From assembly GCA_008729055.1 (NCBI GenBank), contig SDUX01000001.1:1426001-1490000 (forward strand): DNA of 64,000 nucleotides, written 5' to 3'. The notes beneath the pieces are model-generated. The model saw only the letters and a list, made by a program, of their open reading frames with translations. It searched no databases and was not told the DNA's origin. Positions 20,886-31,788 of the stretch are shown in pieces (the first letter of the stretch is position 1; each line of letters opens with the position of its first letter). The position numbers and the translations under genes were made by a program. The stretch is from Pyropia haitanensis (taxonomy: Eukaryota; Rhodophyta; Bangiophyceae; Bangiales; Bangiaceae).

Positions 20886-22744
20886 ATGGGCGGCGGCGGT
20901 GACGCCGCCGCGTGCGCGCCCGTCGCAGACGCGGCGCGGCCGTCCCCTCCCTCCCCCCCCCCCTGCCCTCCCGGCGTGCCCGTCTACGTCGCGCTTCCGC
21001 CCGACGCGCTCCTCGGCGACGCCACCGCCGCGACAGACGGCGGCGGCGGCGGCGGCGGCGGCGGCACCAAGCCGACCGCCGCGGTCACCGCGGCGGTCGC
21101 CGCGGCCGCCGCGGCGGCCGCCGCGGGCGTATCGATGGACCTCTGGTGGGGGGCGGTGGAGGCGGCGCCCCGGGCGTACGACTGGCGCGCGGCGGTCGCG
21201 GCGGTGCGGGCGGCGGCGGCGGCGGGCTTGGCCGTGCAGGCCAACTTTTGCTTCCACTCGCCAGACGCGTCGCGGGGCGGCGGCAGCAGCGGTGGCGGGG
21301 GTGAGGGGGCGGCGGCGCAGCGGGACGTGGGGGCGGGTGGGGGGGGGGGGAGCGGCAGCCGCCGCGGACACCAGGTGCGCCGCTGCCGGGATGGGTGGTG
21401 GACGCCGCGACGGCGGCTGGGCTGTGGCACGTGGACGCGCAGGGGCGCGAGTACACCCACTGCCTGGCGCTCGAGGCCGACACGGTGCCGTTCCTGCCCT
21501 CTGTCCCGCCCGGCGGCACGTCCGGCAAGGGCGCCGACGGCGACGGCGACGGCGGCAGCGGCAGCGGCGGCGGCGGCGGTGGCGGCGGGGACGGCCGCTC
21601 CCGCCGCCACGCCGGCCGCGGCGCGCCCCTCCGCACCGCCCTCACCGCCGCCGCCGACGCGGTGCGCTCCTTCCTCGCCGCCCTCCCCCCCGACGTGGCC
21701 CCCACCGTCGGGCGGGTGCAGCTCGGCGCGGGCCCGTCGGGCGAGCTCGCCTACCCCGCGCACGTCCCCCCCCCCGCCGGCGGCTGGGCACACCCCGGCG
21801 TCGGCTCGTTTGTCTGCCACTCGCGCCGCGCCGTTGCGGCCGCCGCCGCCGCCGCCGCCGCGGCGGGGGTGCCCGCCGCGTGGGCCCACCCGCCGCCCGT
21901 GGCCGCCGCGGGCGGCCCCGCCGACCGCCCGTGGGGCCACCCCGCGTGGGCGTCCCGCGGGGGCACGGCCGCGACGCCGGCGGGCCGCTTCTTCCTCGGC
22001 TGGTACGCGGGGTCGCTCGCCGACCACGCGGACCGGCTGCTGCGGGCGGGCCGCGTCGCGGCGCACGAGGCGGGCGCGGGGGGGGTGACGCTCGTCCTGC
22101 GGCTGCCGGCCATCCCCGAGTGGCGCAACACCGCCGCGCGTGCGGCCGAGGCGACCGCGGGGCTGGTGCACCTGCCGTCGATGGGCGACGGCGGCGACGG
22201 GGAGGGAGGGGGGGGGGGGGGGGGCGGGGGGGGACGCCCCCGCCGGCGGCTGGCCCCGCCGCCGCGGCCGCCTCGGCGGCGGCTGGGCGGCCAACCCGTA
22301 CGCCGTCGCGGCGGGCGTCGCCGCGTGCCACGGGGCGGAGGTGTGCCTCGGCGGCGCCGCCGACGCGCGCACCCGCGACGCGCCCTACTGGACCGCCCGC
22401 GCCGCGCCCGAGGCGCTCTTTGCCGACGTTGCCGCCGCCGCCGCCGCGAGGGGCGTGCGGCTGGGGGCGGCGTCGACCGTCGCCCGTGGGGGGGGGGGGG
22501 GGGGGGCCCGTGTGGCCACGCCCGTGGGTGTGCGGCGGCGGCGTGCCGGGCGGTGGCGTATGGGCAGGTGGTGCGGTCGTTTCGGCGGGTGCCCCGGCGG
22601 TCGCGGGGGGTGTACGTGGTGCACGTGCCGCCGCCGCCGCCGCCGCGGCCGCCGCCGGGGGGCGAGGGGGGAGGGGACGAGGAGGGGGGGGAGGCGGAGC
22701 AGGCCGCCCTGGCGGACTTTGTGCGCCGCATGCGGGCGCTCTAA
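20886..22744 (+). CDS. Beta-amylase-like protein (GH14), probably catalytically impaired
   Basis: The fold is recognised by GVPVYVALPP, VSMDLWWGAVEAAPRAYDW, LAVQANFCFH, then LPGWVVDA and REYTHCLALEADTVPF. Next are GAGPSGELAYPAHVPPPAGG, RFFLGWYAGSLADHADRLL and WRNTAARAAEATAGLVHLPS. The acid Glu of GPxGELRYP is kept (codon 21743-21745). The second catalytic Glu, normally in a GENAL motif, falls in LGAASTVAR and is lost. The flexible-loop GGNVGD motif is replaced by a Gly-rich stretch. Active enzymes release maltose from starch; this one may be regulatory, like inactive plant BAM proteins (inference). The frame changes at G runs 21339-21350, 22208-22233 and 22488-22506. The start is ATG 20886-20888; the end is FVRRMRAL before TAA. 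No obvious plastid transit peptide is seen. Confidence 0.85.
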
Positions 22745-23017
22745 GAACGGGCATGGTATTGAGGGGGGGTGGGGGGGGGGGGGGAGGGACGGCGTCGGCG
22801 CGCGCCTTTGGCTCTTCATTCGCTCGGAAACGCCGTCGCGGCGACGAGGCAACCGACGCCACCGGCGGCGCTGGGACCCCGCCGCATCCCCCCGCGGGCA
22901 ATCGTGGACAGCCCCAGCGTGAGGATGACAACGGCCGCCGCCGCGGGGCACCCCCGTGGGTCCACCGTGGGTCCACGTGGGCGGCGGCCCACCGGTGGGG
23001 ACCGCCCGCGTACATGG

Positions 23018-24482
23018 CGAGCGCAACGACGATGCGTCCGTTACTTGGGCGGGGCGTAGCGGCGGCGGCGGCGGCCGTGTCCACCGCGGCCCACAACGGC
23101 AACATACCCGCGACCGACGTGCGCAGGGTCCCACGTGCCGTCGGGCGCGGCCGTCACGCGCGGCGATGCCGCTGGGCGTGCAGCCCCCGCCGCGGCCGCC
23201 GTTGCGTCTGGTGGTGGCAGAGGGAGTTGGCGGCCGACGGTGGCCGGCGGCGGGGGCGGCGCCCAGACCGGGCTCCCTTTCGGCGGCACGCCCCTGGCTG
23301 CACCGCCCGCCGCAACGTGCCGTTGCGGGCCGCGGCCGTCGACGCGGACCTGTGGCAGCCGGCGGCGTCACCGCCGGCCAACCGCCCTGCCGCCGCCGCC
23401 CGCGGTCGCGGCGGTCGACGCGCCGTCGGTGGTCGCGGCGGCCGACGCCCGTCCCGCCAGTGGGCGCCGCCTGCCGTGCGGTGGGGCGGACGCGTCTGCC
23501 GCGGACCGCGGCGCGTGCGCCCGTCGGCGCTGTGGCGTGGCAGCGCGGGTGGCGGGCCGGGAAGTGCGTGCCGGGTGGCGCGACCATGCCGGGGGGGGGG
23601 GGGTGGGTGGCGCCCGGCGGAGCGGCAGCCGCCGCTGCTGGCCGCCCTCGCCGTCGCACGGGGCGTGACAAGGGGCGTGCGCAAGGGGGGAGGCGGTGAC
23701 CGTCATGGCCGCCCGGGCGGCCGGCCGCCTGCGGCTGGCGAGCGTGGCGGTCGCCCCCGCCCCCCCCCTCTCCACGGCGGGACGACACTGGGCGCAAGGG
23801 CGACGCCGCCGTCCGCCGCGTGGCCGGCACCGCCAGCGTGGCCGTCCCCGTCTGGGCGTCCATTGCCGCCGCTGCTCCCGCCGCGCGCCGCCTCCCGGCC
23901 AGCCTCGAGAGACGCGCTTCCCGTCCACCGTCCACGCCTGCGGCGCGCGCCACGGCCGCCGCGTTTGTTCGGCGCCGCCCGTGCCGCGCCGCCCGCGCGC
24001 CCCTGCGCGACGCGCGGCGGCGACGGCGGCGCGGCCGTCCCCCTCACGCCGCCCGCGCCCGCAAGGCGAGGCACCAGCGTGCCTCCCAACGGCGGCGAGG
24101 GCGCCCCCCCGGGAGGACCCTCGGCCGCCGCCGTCGCGCCGCCCGTCCGTGTCACCCACCCCGCCCACGCGGCAAGCCGCGTCCGCCCCGTGACGGTGGC
24201 CGCACAGGGGGGGGGGACACAGCCGCGGCTGCACCGCGGGTCGATGCGTACTCCCCCCCCCCCCGCCTCCCTCCCGACTGCCCGTCCGCCCTCGCCTCTG
24301 CTGACATGACGCGTCCCTGGCCTCCCGCCTGGACAGGACCGTGTGGGAAGGAGGGGACGGGGGGGAGGGCGCCGGCCGCCGTCGGCCGCCCCGCCCCGCG
24401 CCGCCTCGCCAACGGCGTACGGCCGCTGATGGGCAGACACCACCGAACGAGCACAACGACGGCACGCACACGCACGCACACA
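23018..24482 (+). repeat. Dispersed GC-rich repeat, copy 2 (inverted partner at 1362-2808)
   Basis: This copy starts close to AACGACGATGCGTCC and ends at CACACAAGG. It is the reverse complement of 1362-2808 with scattered substitutions and small indels. It lies about 270 bases downstream of the beta-amylase-like stop, just as copy 1 lies right behind the E2 gene. No TE protein was recognised in any frame. Confidence 0.75.
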
Positions 24483-25999
24483 AGGGAACAATATGGATAT
24501 AGAGAGAGGAGAAACGCGGGCGGCGGCTGGCGGGGCGCGTCGGCCATAGCGAGGCCGACCGTCGGGCGGCGGGCGGCCACGTGGAGCCGCTCGCAGGCGG
24601 CGCGGCGCCGGCGGCGTGCCGCCAATGGAGCGCCCGCGTAGGCCGGCTCGGGAGAGGGCGGTGCCGCTTCCAGGGTGAGGCGGTGGGCGCGGACCAGCCC
24701 CTGCCGCAGCGTCGACGCCTTTGGTCCATGACGGCGCCGGCCGGCCATGCGCCCCGCCGCGGCAGGCACACCCGCCCCGCCAGTGTACAGTACAGGGTTG
24801 GGCTGAATCGATCGCGGGTGCGCCGACGCCCAACGCCCGACAATCGGGCCCCCCGCGAGCGGCACACGGCGGTCACCGAGGCGACGGCGCGACGGCGCCG
24901 CGCGGCACGGCCGTGCCGGCGACCGCCGCGGCCGCCCGACGACCGACGCGGCCGGGCGGCGTGGCCGCGCCCGCCCCGCCGCTCTGACGGCGGCGCGTCG
25001 GGAGCGACGGACCTTGCGGGACGGGCGCCCGCCCGCGGGGTCGGCTGACAACGCGCGCCGCGGGCGGGAGGGACCGTCCCGGTCGGGCGCCAATAATGTG
25101 TCGTCGCGGCGGGGGCGGTGGGGGTGGGGGTGGGGGTGCCGGTGGGGGGTGGGGGGTGGGGGTGCCGGTGGGGGGTGGGGGTGACGGTGGTGAGGGTGGC
25201 GGTGGCGGTGGTGGCGGTGGTGACGGCAGCGGCGGCTGGCGTATGGCGGTGCCTGTGCGGTGGGTTTGTCGGGAGGGGAGTCGCCGGCGTGGCGGCCGGG
25301 GGGAGGGGGGTGTGTTGGGGCGGCGAGGGGGGGGGGGGGGTGTGTAGGGTGGCGTGCTGGGCGTGCGCGGGGGTGAGACGGCGGGGAGTGGCGAGGCGGA
25401 GGCGCGCGCTGGTAGGGGTACTCATGGGGCGGGTGCGAGCGGGGCGGACCGCCGGCGTTGCCGCCGCCTTGCGGCGGCGGCCGCGGCCCCTGCCGGTCGC
25501 CCGCAGCCGGGACGTACGGCGGTGCGGGCAGCCGCGGCGGTGCTTGGCCACCGCCGCCGCCCCCGCGGGGCGGTGGGCTGCGTGCCTGGCCAGGACTACG
25601 GTAGCGAGTCTCACCGAGGGCCGGCCGGTGCTTCCCTCTTTTTTTTTTTTTTTTTTCTGCTGTTGCCGTGCTTGTTCGTTCCCGTCGCGGCGCGCTTGTT
25701 GCCACGGGCGGCCTCCCCACGAACCTGCGGGTGTGCGGCGCGACCGTGGCCGCCTCCCCGTCTGCTGCTGTCACTGGCGTTTTTGCTGCAGCCGCCCGGT
25801 CGCGTCGAGTCGCGTGCGCGTGCGACGCCCACCTGCCGCTGTTTTGGCAGTGCCGCTCGCACCATCGCTGGCTCCCCCCCGCCCCCCCCCCTCCGCCAAC
25901 CCACCGTCGCCCCCCCCCCCGCCCCCCCCCCGCCTCCCCCCCCCGCACGCCCCTCCATCCTTTTCCCGTCCGTGGCGGCGGTCGTCGCCGCCCCCCACG
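24483..25999. other. Upstream region of the ABCG gene
   Basis: It contains a G-rich stretch with GGGGGT/GCCGGT repeats (25105-25340), an 18-base T run (25639-25656) and C runs close to the ABCG start. Frames running through it are open only because of base content. It presumably includes the ABCG promoter. Confidence 0.6.
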
Positions 26000-26598
26000 A
26001 TGAGCGCCACGCCAGTCCACCTCGAGTGGCGCGACGTGTCGGTGGTGGTCGATACGGTCCCGCCGTCACGGCTGCGGTCGGCTGCCGCGGCGGTGGCGGC
26101 GCCGCTGCGCGCGGCGGTGGCGCGCGCCGCGGCGGCGCGCACCCCCCCCGCCACCCGCCCTGGTGGCGCGCCGCGCGCCGCGGCGCCGCGACCGCCGCGG
26201 CGGGCGCTGCTGTCGGGCGTGTCGGGCGGCGTGCGGCCCGGGCAGGTGATGGGCATTCTGGGCCCGTCGGGGGCGGGCAAGACCACCCTCCTCAACCTGC
26301 TCGCGGGGCGGCTGCCGCCGGCGGCCGGCACCGCCACCGCCGGCCACGTGACGGTCAACGGGTCGCCCCGCGCCGCGGCGGCCGCCGCGTTGAAGGACAC
26401 GACCGCGTACGTGGAGCAGGATGACGCCATGTACGCGGCGCTGACGGTGCGGGAGCAGGTGGCGTTTGCCGCCCGCCTGCGCCTGCCACGCGCGACGCCC
26501 GCCGCGGTGCGGGCGGCGCGGGTGGAGGTGGTGCTCGGGGAGCTCGGCCTGGCCGCCGTCGCGGACCGGCGGGTGGGTGGTGGGGGCGGCGGTGGCGT

Positions 26599-26636
<38 letters not shown>

Positions 26637-28378
26637 GCGGCGGCGGCGGGCGGGGGGTGAGCGGCGGCGAGCGCAAGCGCACGGCCATTGGGGTGGAGCT
26701 GGTGGCGGACCCACAGCTGCTGCTGTGCGACGAGCCAACGGCGGGGCTGGACGCCGCCGCCGCGCTCGCGGTGGTGCGCACGCTCAAGGCCCTCGCCGGC
26801 CGTGGCGGCAAGACGGTACTCATGACCATCCACCAGCCGCGGGGCGACATCTTTGACGCCCTGGATGTGGTGCTGCTGCTGAGTGGGGGGCGCGTCATGT
26901 ACTGCGGGCCGCCCGCCGAGGCGGTGGCTTACTTTCAGGCGCTCGGTTGGCGGTGCCCGCCGGGCACCAGCGTCGCGGACTGGTTGCTCGACATTGTCAC
27001 GCCGGCGGCGGTCAACGCGTCGGCGGCGGGGCCGCGGTCGGCCGGCGGGGGGGGCCGTGCCGACGGCGGCGACGGCGGCGGCGGCGGCGGCGGCGACGCG
27101 GCCACCGCCGCGTCGCCGGGCGCCGCGTCGCGGCTGTGGGCCCGCCTCGGCCTGCCCGCGCTGGGGTGGCTGGGGGCGGGCAGTCTGGGGGGTGGCACCC
27201 CGACAGCCGCCGCGCGGTCGCCAACGCACGCCTATGTGCGGCTGGGAATGGAGGCGGGGGTGGCGGCGGACAAGGCGGGCGCCGGCTGGGGTCTGGTCGA
27301 CCCCCCCGTGGACAACGTGGCGTACTTTGCCGCCGCGTACGAGCGGCACGCGGCCGCCAAGGCGTCCCGCAAGGACGGGCCTTCCCCGTCCGAGGCACAG
27401 GCTAGCCACCGGGTGCGGTTTGCCACGCCCGCCGTTTCCCAGGACCTCGCGCCCGCCCTGCTGGCTGGGAGTGGCGTGGGTGGGCTGTCGTCCCGGCAGG
27501 GCGGCTATGCCACCTCCCCCTGGTACCAGCTGTGGGTGCTCCTACACCGGGCGTACCTGCTGGAAGTGCGCGACGCGCACTCGCTGGCCGCCACCGTCGC
27601 GCAGACTGCCGCGATTGCGGCGCTGCTCGGCGTGACGTTTTTGCAGGCGGGCCGCTCCGCGGCGTACACGACGGGCGCCGCGACGGCCGTCACAACCGTC
27701 ATCCGGTTGCTGGGCACGTACGGCGTCCTCGTCGGCGTCTTGGCCGTCGTCAACGTGCACACGACCTTCCCGACGGAGCGGCTCATCATGCTGCGCGAGC
27801 GGGCGGCCCACTCGTACCGCACGTCGGTCTACTTTGTGGCGTACAGCGTGCGCGGCATGGCCCGGGGGGTGCTCCTCTCTGTGCTCATGACCGTGCTGAT
27901 GGCCACGCTGGTGGGCCTGCGGTGGCGCGCCTTCCCGGCCATCATCACGCTGGTCGTCCTCCTCTGGGCGGCCTACGAGTCGCTGGCGCTGGTCGTGGCC
28001 GCCGCCGTGGACGATATCAAGACGGCCGTGTCGGTGACACCGTCGGTCTTTTGCGCGCTCGTCCTCTACTCGGGCTTCCTCATCCAGGCCGACCGGCTGC
28101 CCGGCGCGCTGCGGTGGGTCCACCGCGTCTCGTTCCCCGGCTACGCGTTCTCGGGGATGGTCCGCGCGCAGCTGGCGGGCGCCACGTTTGACGCGCCGCT
28201 CGAGTGCATCACGTGCACGTCGAGCGGCGACCGCGCGCTGACGTCGTACGGCATTGGGTCCGCGGCGGGGGGCGTGTGGGGGAACGCGGCGGCGCTGGCG
28301 GGTACCGTCGCGGTGCTGCGGCTGGTGGGATACGCCGTCGTGCTCGCCCGCGGGCCGTCATTTGCAAAGACCATGTGA
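26000..28378 (+). CDS. ABCG-type (White/WBC) half-transporter
   Basis: 792 residues in one frame; the start is ATG 26000-26002 (MSATPVHLEWRDVSVVVDTV). The nucleotide-binding domain comes first, as in the ABCG order: Walker A GPSGAGKTT (about 88-96), signature VSGGERKR (about 220), Walker B LLLCDEPTAGLD (about 240-251), H-loop TIHQPR (about 276). A Gly-rich insert of about 25 residues sits just before the signature. After a linker, the ABC-2 membrane domain covers about 510-790 with six hydrophobic segments; it includes RLIMLRERAAHSYRTSVYF and a late Cys-containing loop (CITCTSSGDRAL). Half-transporters dimerise to export lipids, sterols or pigments. The substrate cannot be read from sequence. 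It converges on the gene at 28633. Confidence 0.94.
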
Positions 28379-28632
28379 CGCGGCTGTTGTTGAACGGGGG
28401 GACTGTGGGGGAAAGGTGCAGGGCTGGAATAGCAACGGGCTCTCTCGTGACACAGAACAGTAACCGAGGATTGCTCATGCGTTATGGACCTGCCCCGCCA
28501 ACCCCCTCGCACCCCACACACAGCCAGCTTCCCGCCCGCACCCCAGTGCCGTGACCAACTCCTCAACCATCTATCGACACTGGACTGGATGAAAAGAAAA
28601 AAAGCGCGTGGCCTCGCGGCCGCCCCGCCGCG

Positions 28633-28936
28633 TCAGTCCAGGATAATGACCTCCGCTTCGGCCTTGCGCTTGCGGGACCCCCCCCCGCTCCCACGCCCCG
28701 TCGTGGCGGTCCCAGCACCCGCGCCGCCCGCCTCGGTCTTGACGGGCGTCAGCGTCGGGGCGCCCGCCGCGCCGGCGGCGGCGCCCGCCAGCCCCCCCTC
28801 AGGCTTGACCACCCACGCGGGGGAGCCGTCGCCGCCGCCGCCCAGCCGGGGGCCCTTGCCCTTGCCGGCCTCTGCTGTGCCTGCGGGGGTCCCCCCAGCC
28901 GCCACCACAGGCGACCCCGCCAATGAACCATGCGCA

Positions 28937-28967
<31 letters not shown>

Positions 28968-29844
28968 TGCCGGCACTCCCAGCGGCGGCGGCCTCGCGGT
29001 AGCGCGGGGCCACCTCCCCATCCACGCGCAGCACGTCGCGCGCGACGAGCACGCGGCGCTCGCGGTAGTAGATGGTGACCTCCTCGGCGGCCAGCGGCCG
29101 CCCCCGGTCGACGGAAAAGTTGGCCGCCCGCGGCACCTGCACCGACGCGCCGACGCCCGCGGCGAGCGACCGGTTCTTCACCGCCTCCCGCTCGGTGAGC
29201 GTCGGCGCGGCGGCGGGCGCGCGGCCCGCCTGGGGGCTCGCCATCACCCCCCTGCGGCGGCACGGCCGCCACGTGACCGACAGGCGGCCGAGGTCGGGGC
29301 TTGCGTCGGCGGCGGCCGCCGCGGAGGCCGCGTCGCCCGCCACCGCCACGCCCACCGTGCGGTCCATGCGGAAGCGGCGGAAGCCGACCGTACACCCGCC
29401 GTGGTCCGCCTCGGGCCAGCCGCGGTAGACAACGTCGGTGGGCGCCGACCGGCGCGTCCAAAACGAAAAGTACTGCGTCGCGACGCCGTCCACCGACAGC
29501 GCCACCTCCAGCCGGTCGTACGGCGGCGGCAGCGCGCGGTACGCGCGGTCACGGGCGGCGAGGCCGCCCGCCGCGTTGGCCGCGACAATGACCTCAAACT
29601 CGTCGCCCGGCGCGGGCGTCGCGTAAAAGCCGGGGGCCAGCTGCACCGCCGCCGCCACGCTCGGCGGGATGTAGTAGAGGTCGGGGTACAGCCGCGCGTC
29701 GGTGCCGCCCGTGGAGCGGAGGTAGGTGTAGCTCGCGGGGGGGCCCCCGCGGCAGGGCGGGGGGACGGGCGGCGCCGCGTCGCCACCGCGCAGGTGGAGG
29801 ACGACGCCATCCTTGGCGGTCAGCCGTGCCGCCGGCACGGCCAT
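28633..29844 (-). CDS. Uncharacterised nuclear protein with SUMO-type motifs
   Basis: 403 residues, one frame, start ATG 29842-29844 (MAVPAARLTAKDGVV). Residues 1-240 look like a beta-rich globular domain (DLYYIPPSVAAAVQLAPGFY, YDRLEVALSVDGVATQYFSF, then GCTVGFRRFRMDRTV and LGRLSVTWRPCRRR). The layout recalls the DUF7918 family of fungi and some algae, but this is a weak guess. The C-terminal third is disordered and holds a basic nuclear signal (SRKRKAEAE), two sumoylation consensus sites (VKPE and VKTE) and a terminal EVIILD that resembles a SUMO-interacting motif. No function is assigned. It is tail to tail with ABCG (254 bases). Confidence 0.75.
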
Positions 29845-30478
29845 GGCGTCGCGAATAGAAGGGGGGGGGGGAGGAAGGCGGGTGGGACAGGGCCACAGAC
29901 CGCCACAGCTCGCCACCAATAGAGAAGGGGAGGGGATGCCACACCATCCGCGGCGTGAAGCTCGTGGGGGTGCGTGCGGTTAGCGAGCGCATGCAGGGGC
30001 GGGGGGTACCCGGAGGTCGTCGGTTGCAGGGGTCATGGCCAGCGCGGGCCCAGGCGGTGCCTCTGACAATGCACTCGATTCTCCGACTATGTCCACACGC
30101 GTGTGCTGTGCACAGCGGTTCGCATCGCGCGCGCGCGCCAACCCGAAATCGCCACAAAGGAGATGACAGCCGACCTCTGTCGATCCTCTCTGTTCCTTGC
30201 GATACTTGTGTGCAGATCAAATTCATGTACGTGTACTATATTTATTGTGTACATCCATTACACTCGCAAAGTATGTTCAGGAAAGACAACATGCGTCATG
30301 CGACGTCACGCAACCCAGAGCAGCACATTCGCGTGCACATGTCGGGACAAGCAGAAGCAGAAGGCGATGGGAAGGGGAAGGGACGAGAACGGCTTCGTCA
30401 GTGACCTGGAATGATACAGAAACGGAAAAGCACGGTCGGCTCTTTACATGGTTCATCTGTACACTCCTTGGAAATCGG
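29845..30478. other. Intergenic, AT-richer
   Basis: About 630 bases between two minus-strand genes: the promoter side of 28633-29844 and the 3' side of the one-helix gene. The part 30170-30330 is unusually AT-rich for this window (TATATTTATTGTGTACATCC). No gene was identified. Confidence 0.55.
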
Positions 30479-30895
30479 TCAAAACTGCAGGTGCTGGCTC
30501 AGGACAGCCTGCTGGGAGAGGAGCTCCCACGGCGCCGTCAGCTGGGAGTAGATGCTCGCGCCCGTCAGCTGCTCGAGGCCCAAGCCCAGGAAGAAGCCCA
30601 CCATCGCGAGCCGCCCGTTGAGGATCTCCGTGCCGGGCGTCCAGCCGGGGCCGGTCCGGATTGGCACCGGCGCGCCGAGCGCGTCGTACGTCGACGCGAC
30701 CTTGCGGTCATCAAACTTGGACGGCCTGCGCGGCGGCGGCGCGGCCATGGCCACCACCCGCGCCGCGCCGGTGGCGGCGGCCGTGACGGGGAGAGCCACG
30801 GGCGCGGCGGCGACAAAAGTTGACGACCGGGCGGACAGGCGCGGTGCCTCGCGGCCAGCCGTCGGCAGGGCCGCAACAGAGCTGACATAAGCCAT
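30479..30895 (-). CDS. One-helix (HLIP/OHP-type) chlorophyll-binding protein, plastid-targeted
   Basis: 138 residues. The first 55 or so are a transit peptide rich in Ser, Ala and Arg and lacking acidic residues until the RRPSKFDD segment. The mature part ends in a single LHC-type helix, TEILNGRLAMVGFFLGLGLE, with the chlorophyll ligands E90 and N93 plus R95. One helix marks the high-light-inducible/one-helix family, which binds chlorophyll and carotenoid at the thylakoid and protects photosystem assembly. The start at 30893-30895 is the first ATG of the frame that yields a transit peptide. It is divergent from TSR3 with 893 bases between. Confidence 0.9.
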   Translation of the reverse strand: MAYVSSVAALPTAGREAPRLSARSSTFVAAAPVALPVTAAATGAARVVAMAAPPPRRPSKFDDRKVASTYDALGAPVPIRTGPGWTPGTEILNGRLAMVGFFLGLGLEQLTGASIYSQLTAPWELLSQQAVLSQHLQF

Positions 30896-31788
30896 GGTGA
30901 AAGGGGGAGGGGGAAGGGGGAGGATGGAGAAGCGGGAGAAAGTAGACGTGGAGGGGTGGGGACGGGGAGGAGATGTAGACGAGGAGACGAGAAGTGGGCG
31001 AGTGCGACGGTCTGTAGGTGTCAAGGGCAAGGGTGGCAGTGGGAAAGCGTACAACAAAGAGTGCGCTTGTCGATGCTGGTGGTCACAGGCAGATGGGATG
31101 GCGAAGTGCCGGCGTCGCGGGACGTAAACTGAGGGTGTCTTTTATGAGCACGGAAGTACGACGCCATGACCACACCGGTCGCAGGGACGGCGCGGAAGGA
31201 TGCCTACGCCCTGTCGACGGCCGCCGCAGCCCAGCCATCCTGTGGGCCCAAGGCGGCGGTGCGGCGCGGATGCATCGGGGGTGGAAGCACAGAAGGCACT
31301 CATCAGCGGATCCTGGCGTCACGTCGCGCCACGACGCGGGCACCAGCGGCCGCCAATCCTCCGCGGCTGGCCGATCAGACCCTTGCACTCGTCACAGGCA
31401 GGCATACTCACAGACGTTATCTTGGATGTTTTTTCAAGTACATTTTTTTTCGAAGAACAGAGTCACTTTTTCCATGAAATCCCGCTTCAAAAAATATTTT
31501 CTGTCGACCCTCACACCGTCCACGATTTAGATCGACAACTCCGCCGGTGCACCAAACGGCCTCTTCGTCCTCTTTCTCCATATGCCTCCCCCCTCCTGGC
31601 CCCCTGCCCCTTCTCTCCCCCTATCATCCTCTCTCTCTCTCCCCTCCTCCTTCCGTTGTCGTCGGGTTTTCATCGGGTGGACGAGGGTCGGCTTTGTCGC
31701 GTCCGCCGCCCGGCCCTGTGCCTTGTGTACCCACGTAGGTGCTGAACACCCAGCTGCGGGCAGGCGTTTGGGCTTCAACTCCGCCACC
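30896..31788. other. Divergent promoter region, one-helix gene / TSR3
   Basis: It includes a strongly AT-rich 100 bases (31430-31530, with runs of T and A) and a pyrimidine-rich stretch (31555-31660) before TSR3. No gene was found. Confidence 0.5.
31139..31146 (-). promoter_or_regulatory. Possible TATA-like box of the one-helix gene
   Basis: CATAAAAG on the minus strand, about 245 bases upstream of the one-helix ATG. It is weaker than the lipoxygenase TATA box; no other candidate is closer. Confidence 0.25.

Noticed and set aside
20122..24309. A 1395-codon open frame on +
   Set aside because: It crosses the LUC7/beta-amylase intergenic region, runs through the beta-amylase-like gene mostly out of frame and continues into the dispersed repeat. 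It is Arg/Pro/Gly noise caused by lack of AT-rich stops.
25118..25999. N-terminal extension of the ABCG protein
   Set aside because: The frame is open but codes low-complexity sequence over a G-rich repeat, a T run and C runs; ATG 26000 gives the normal family start.
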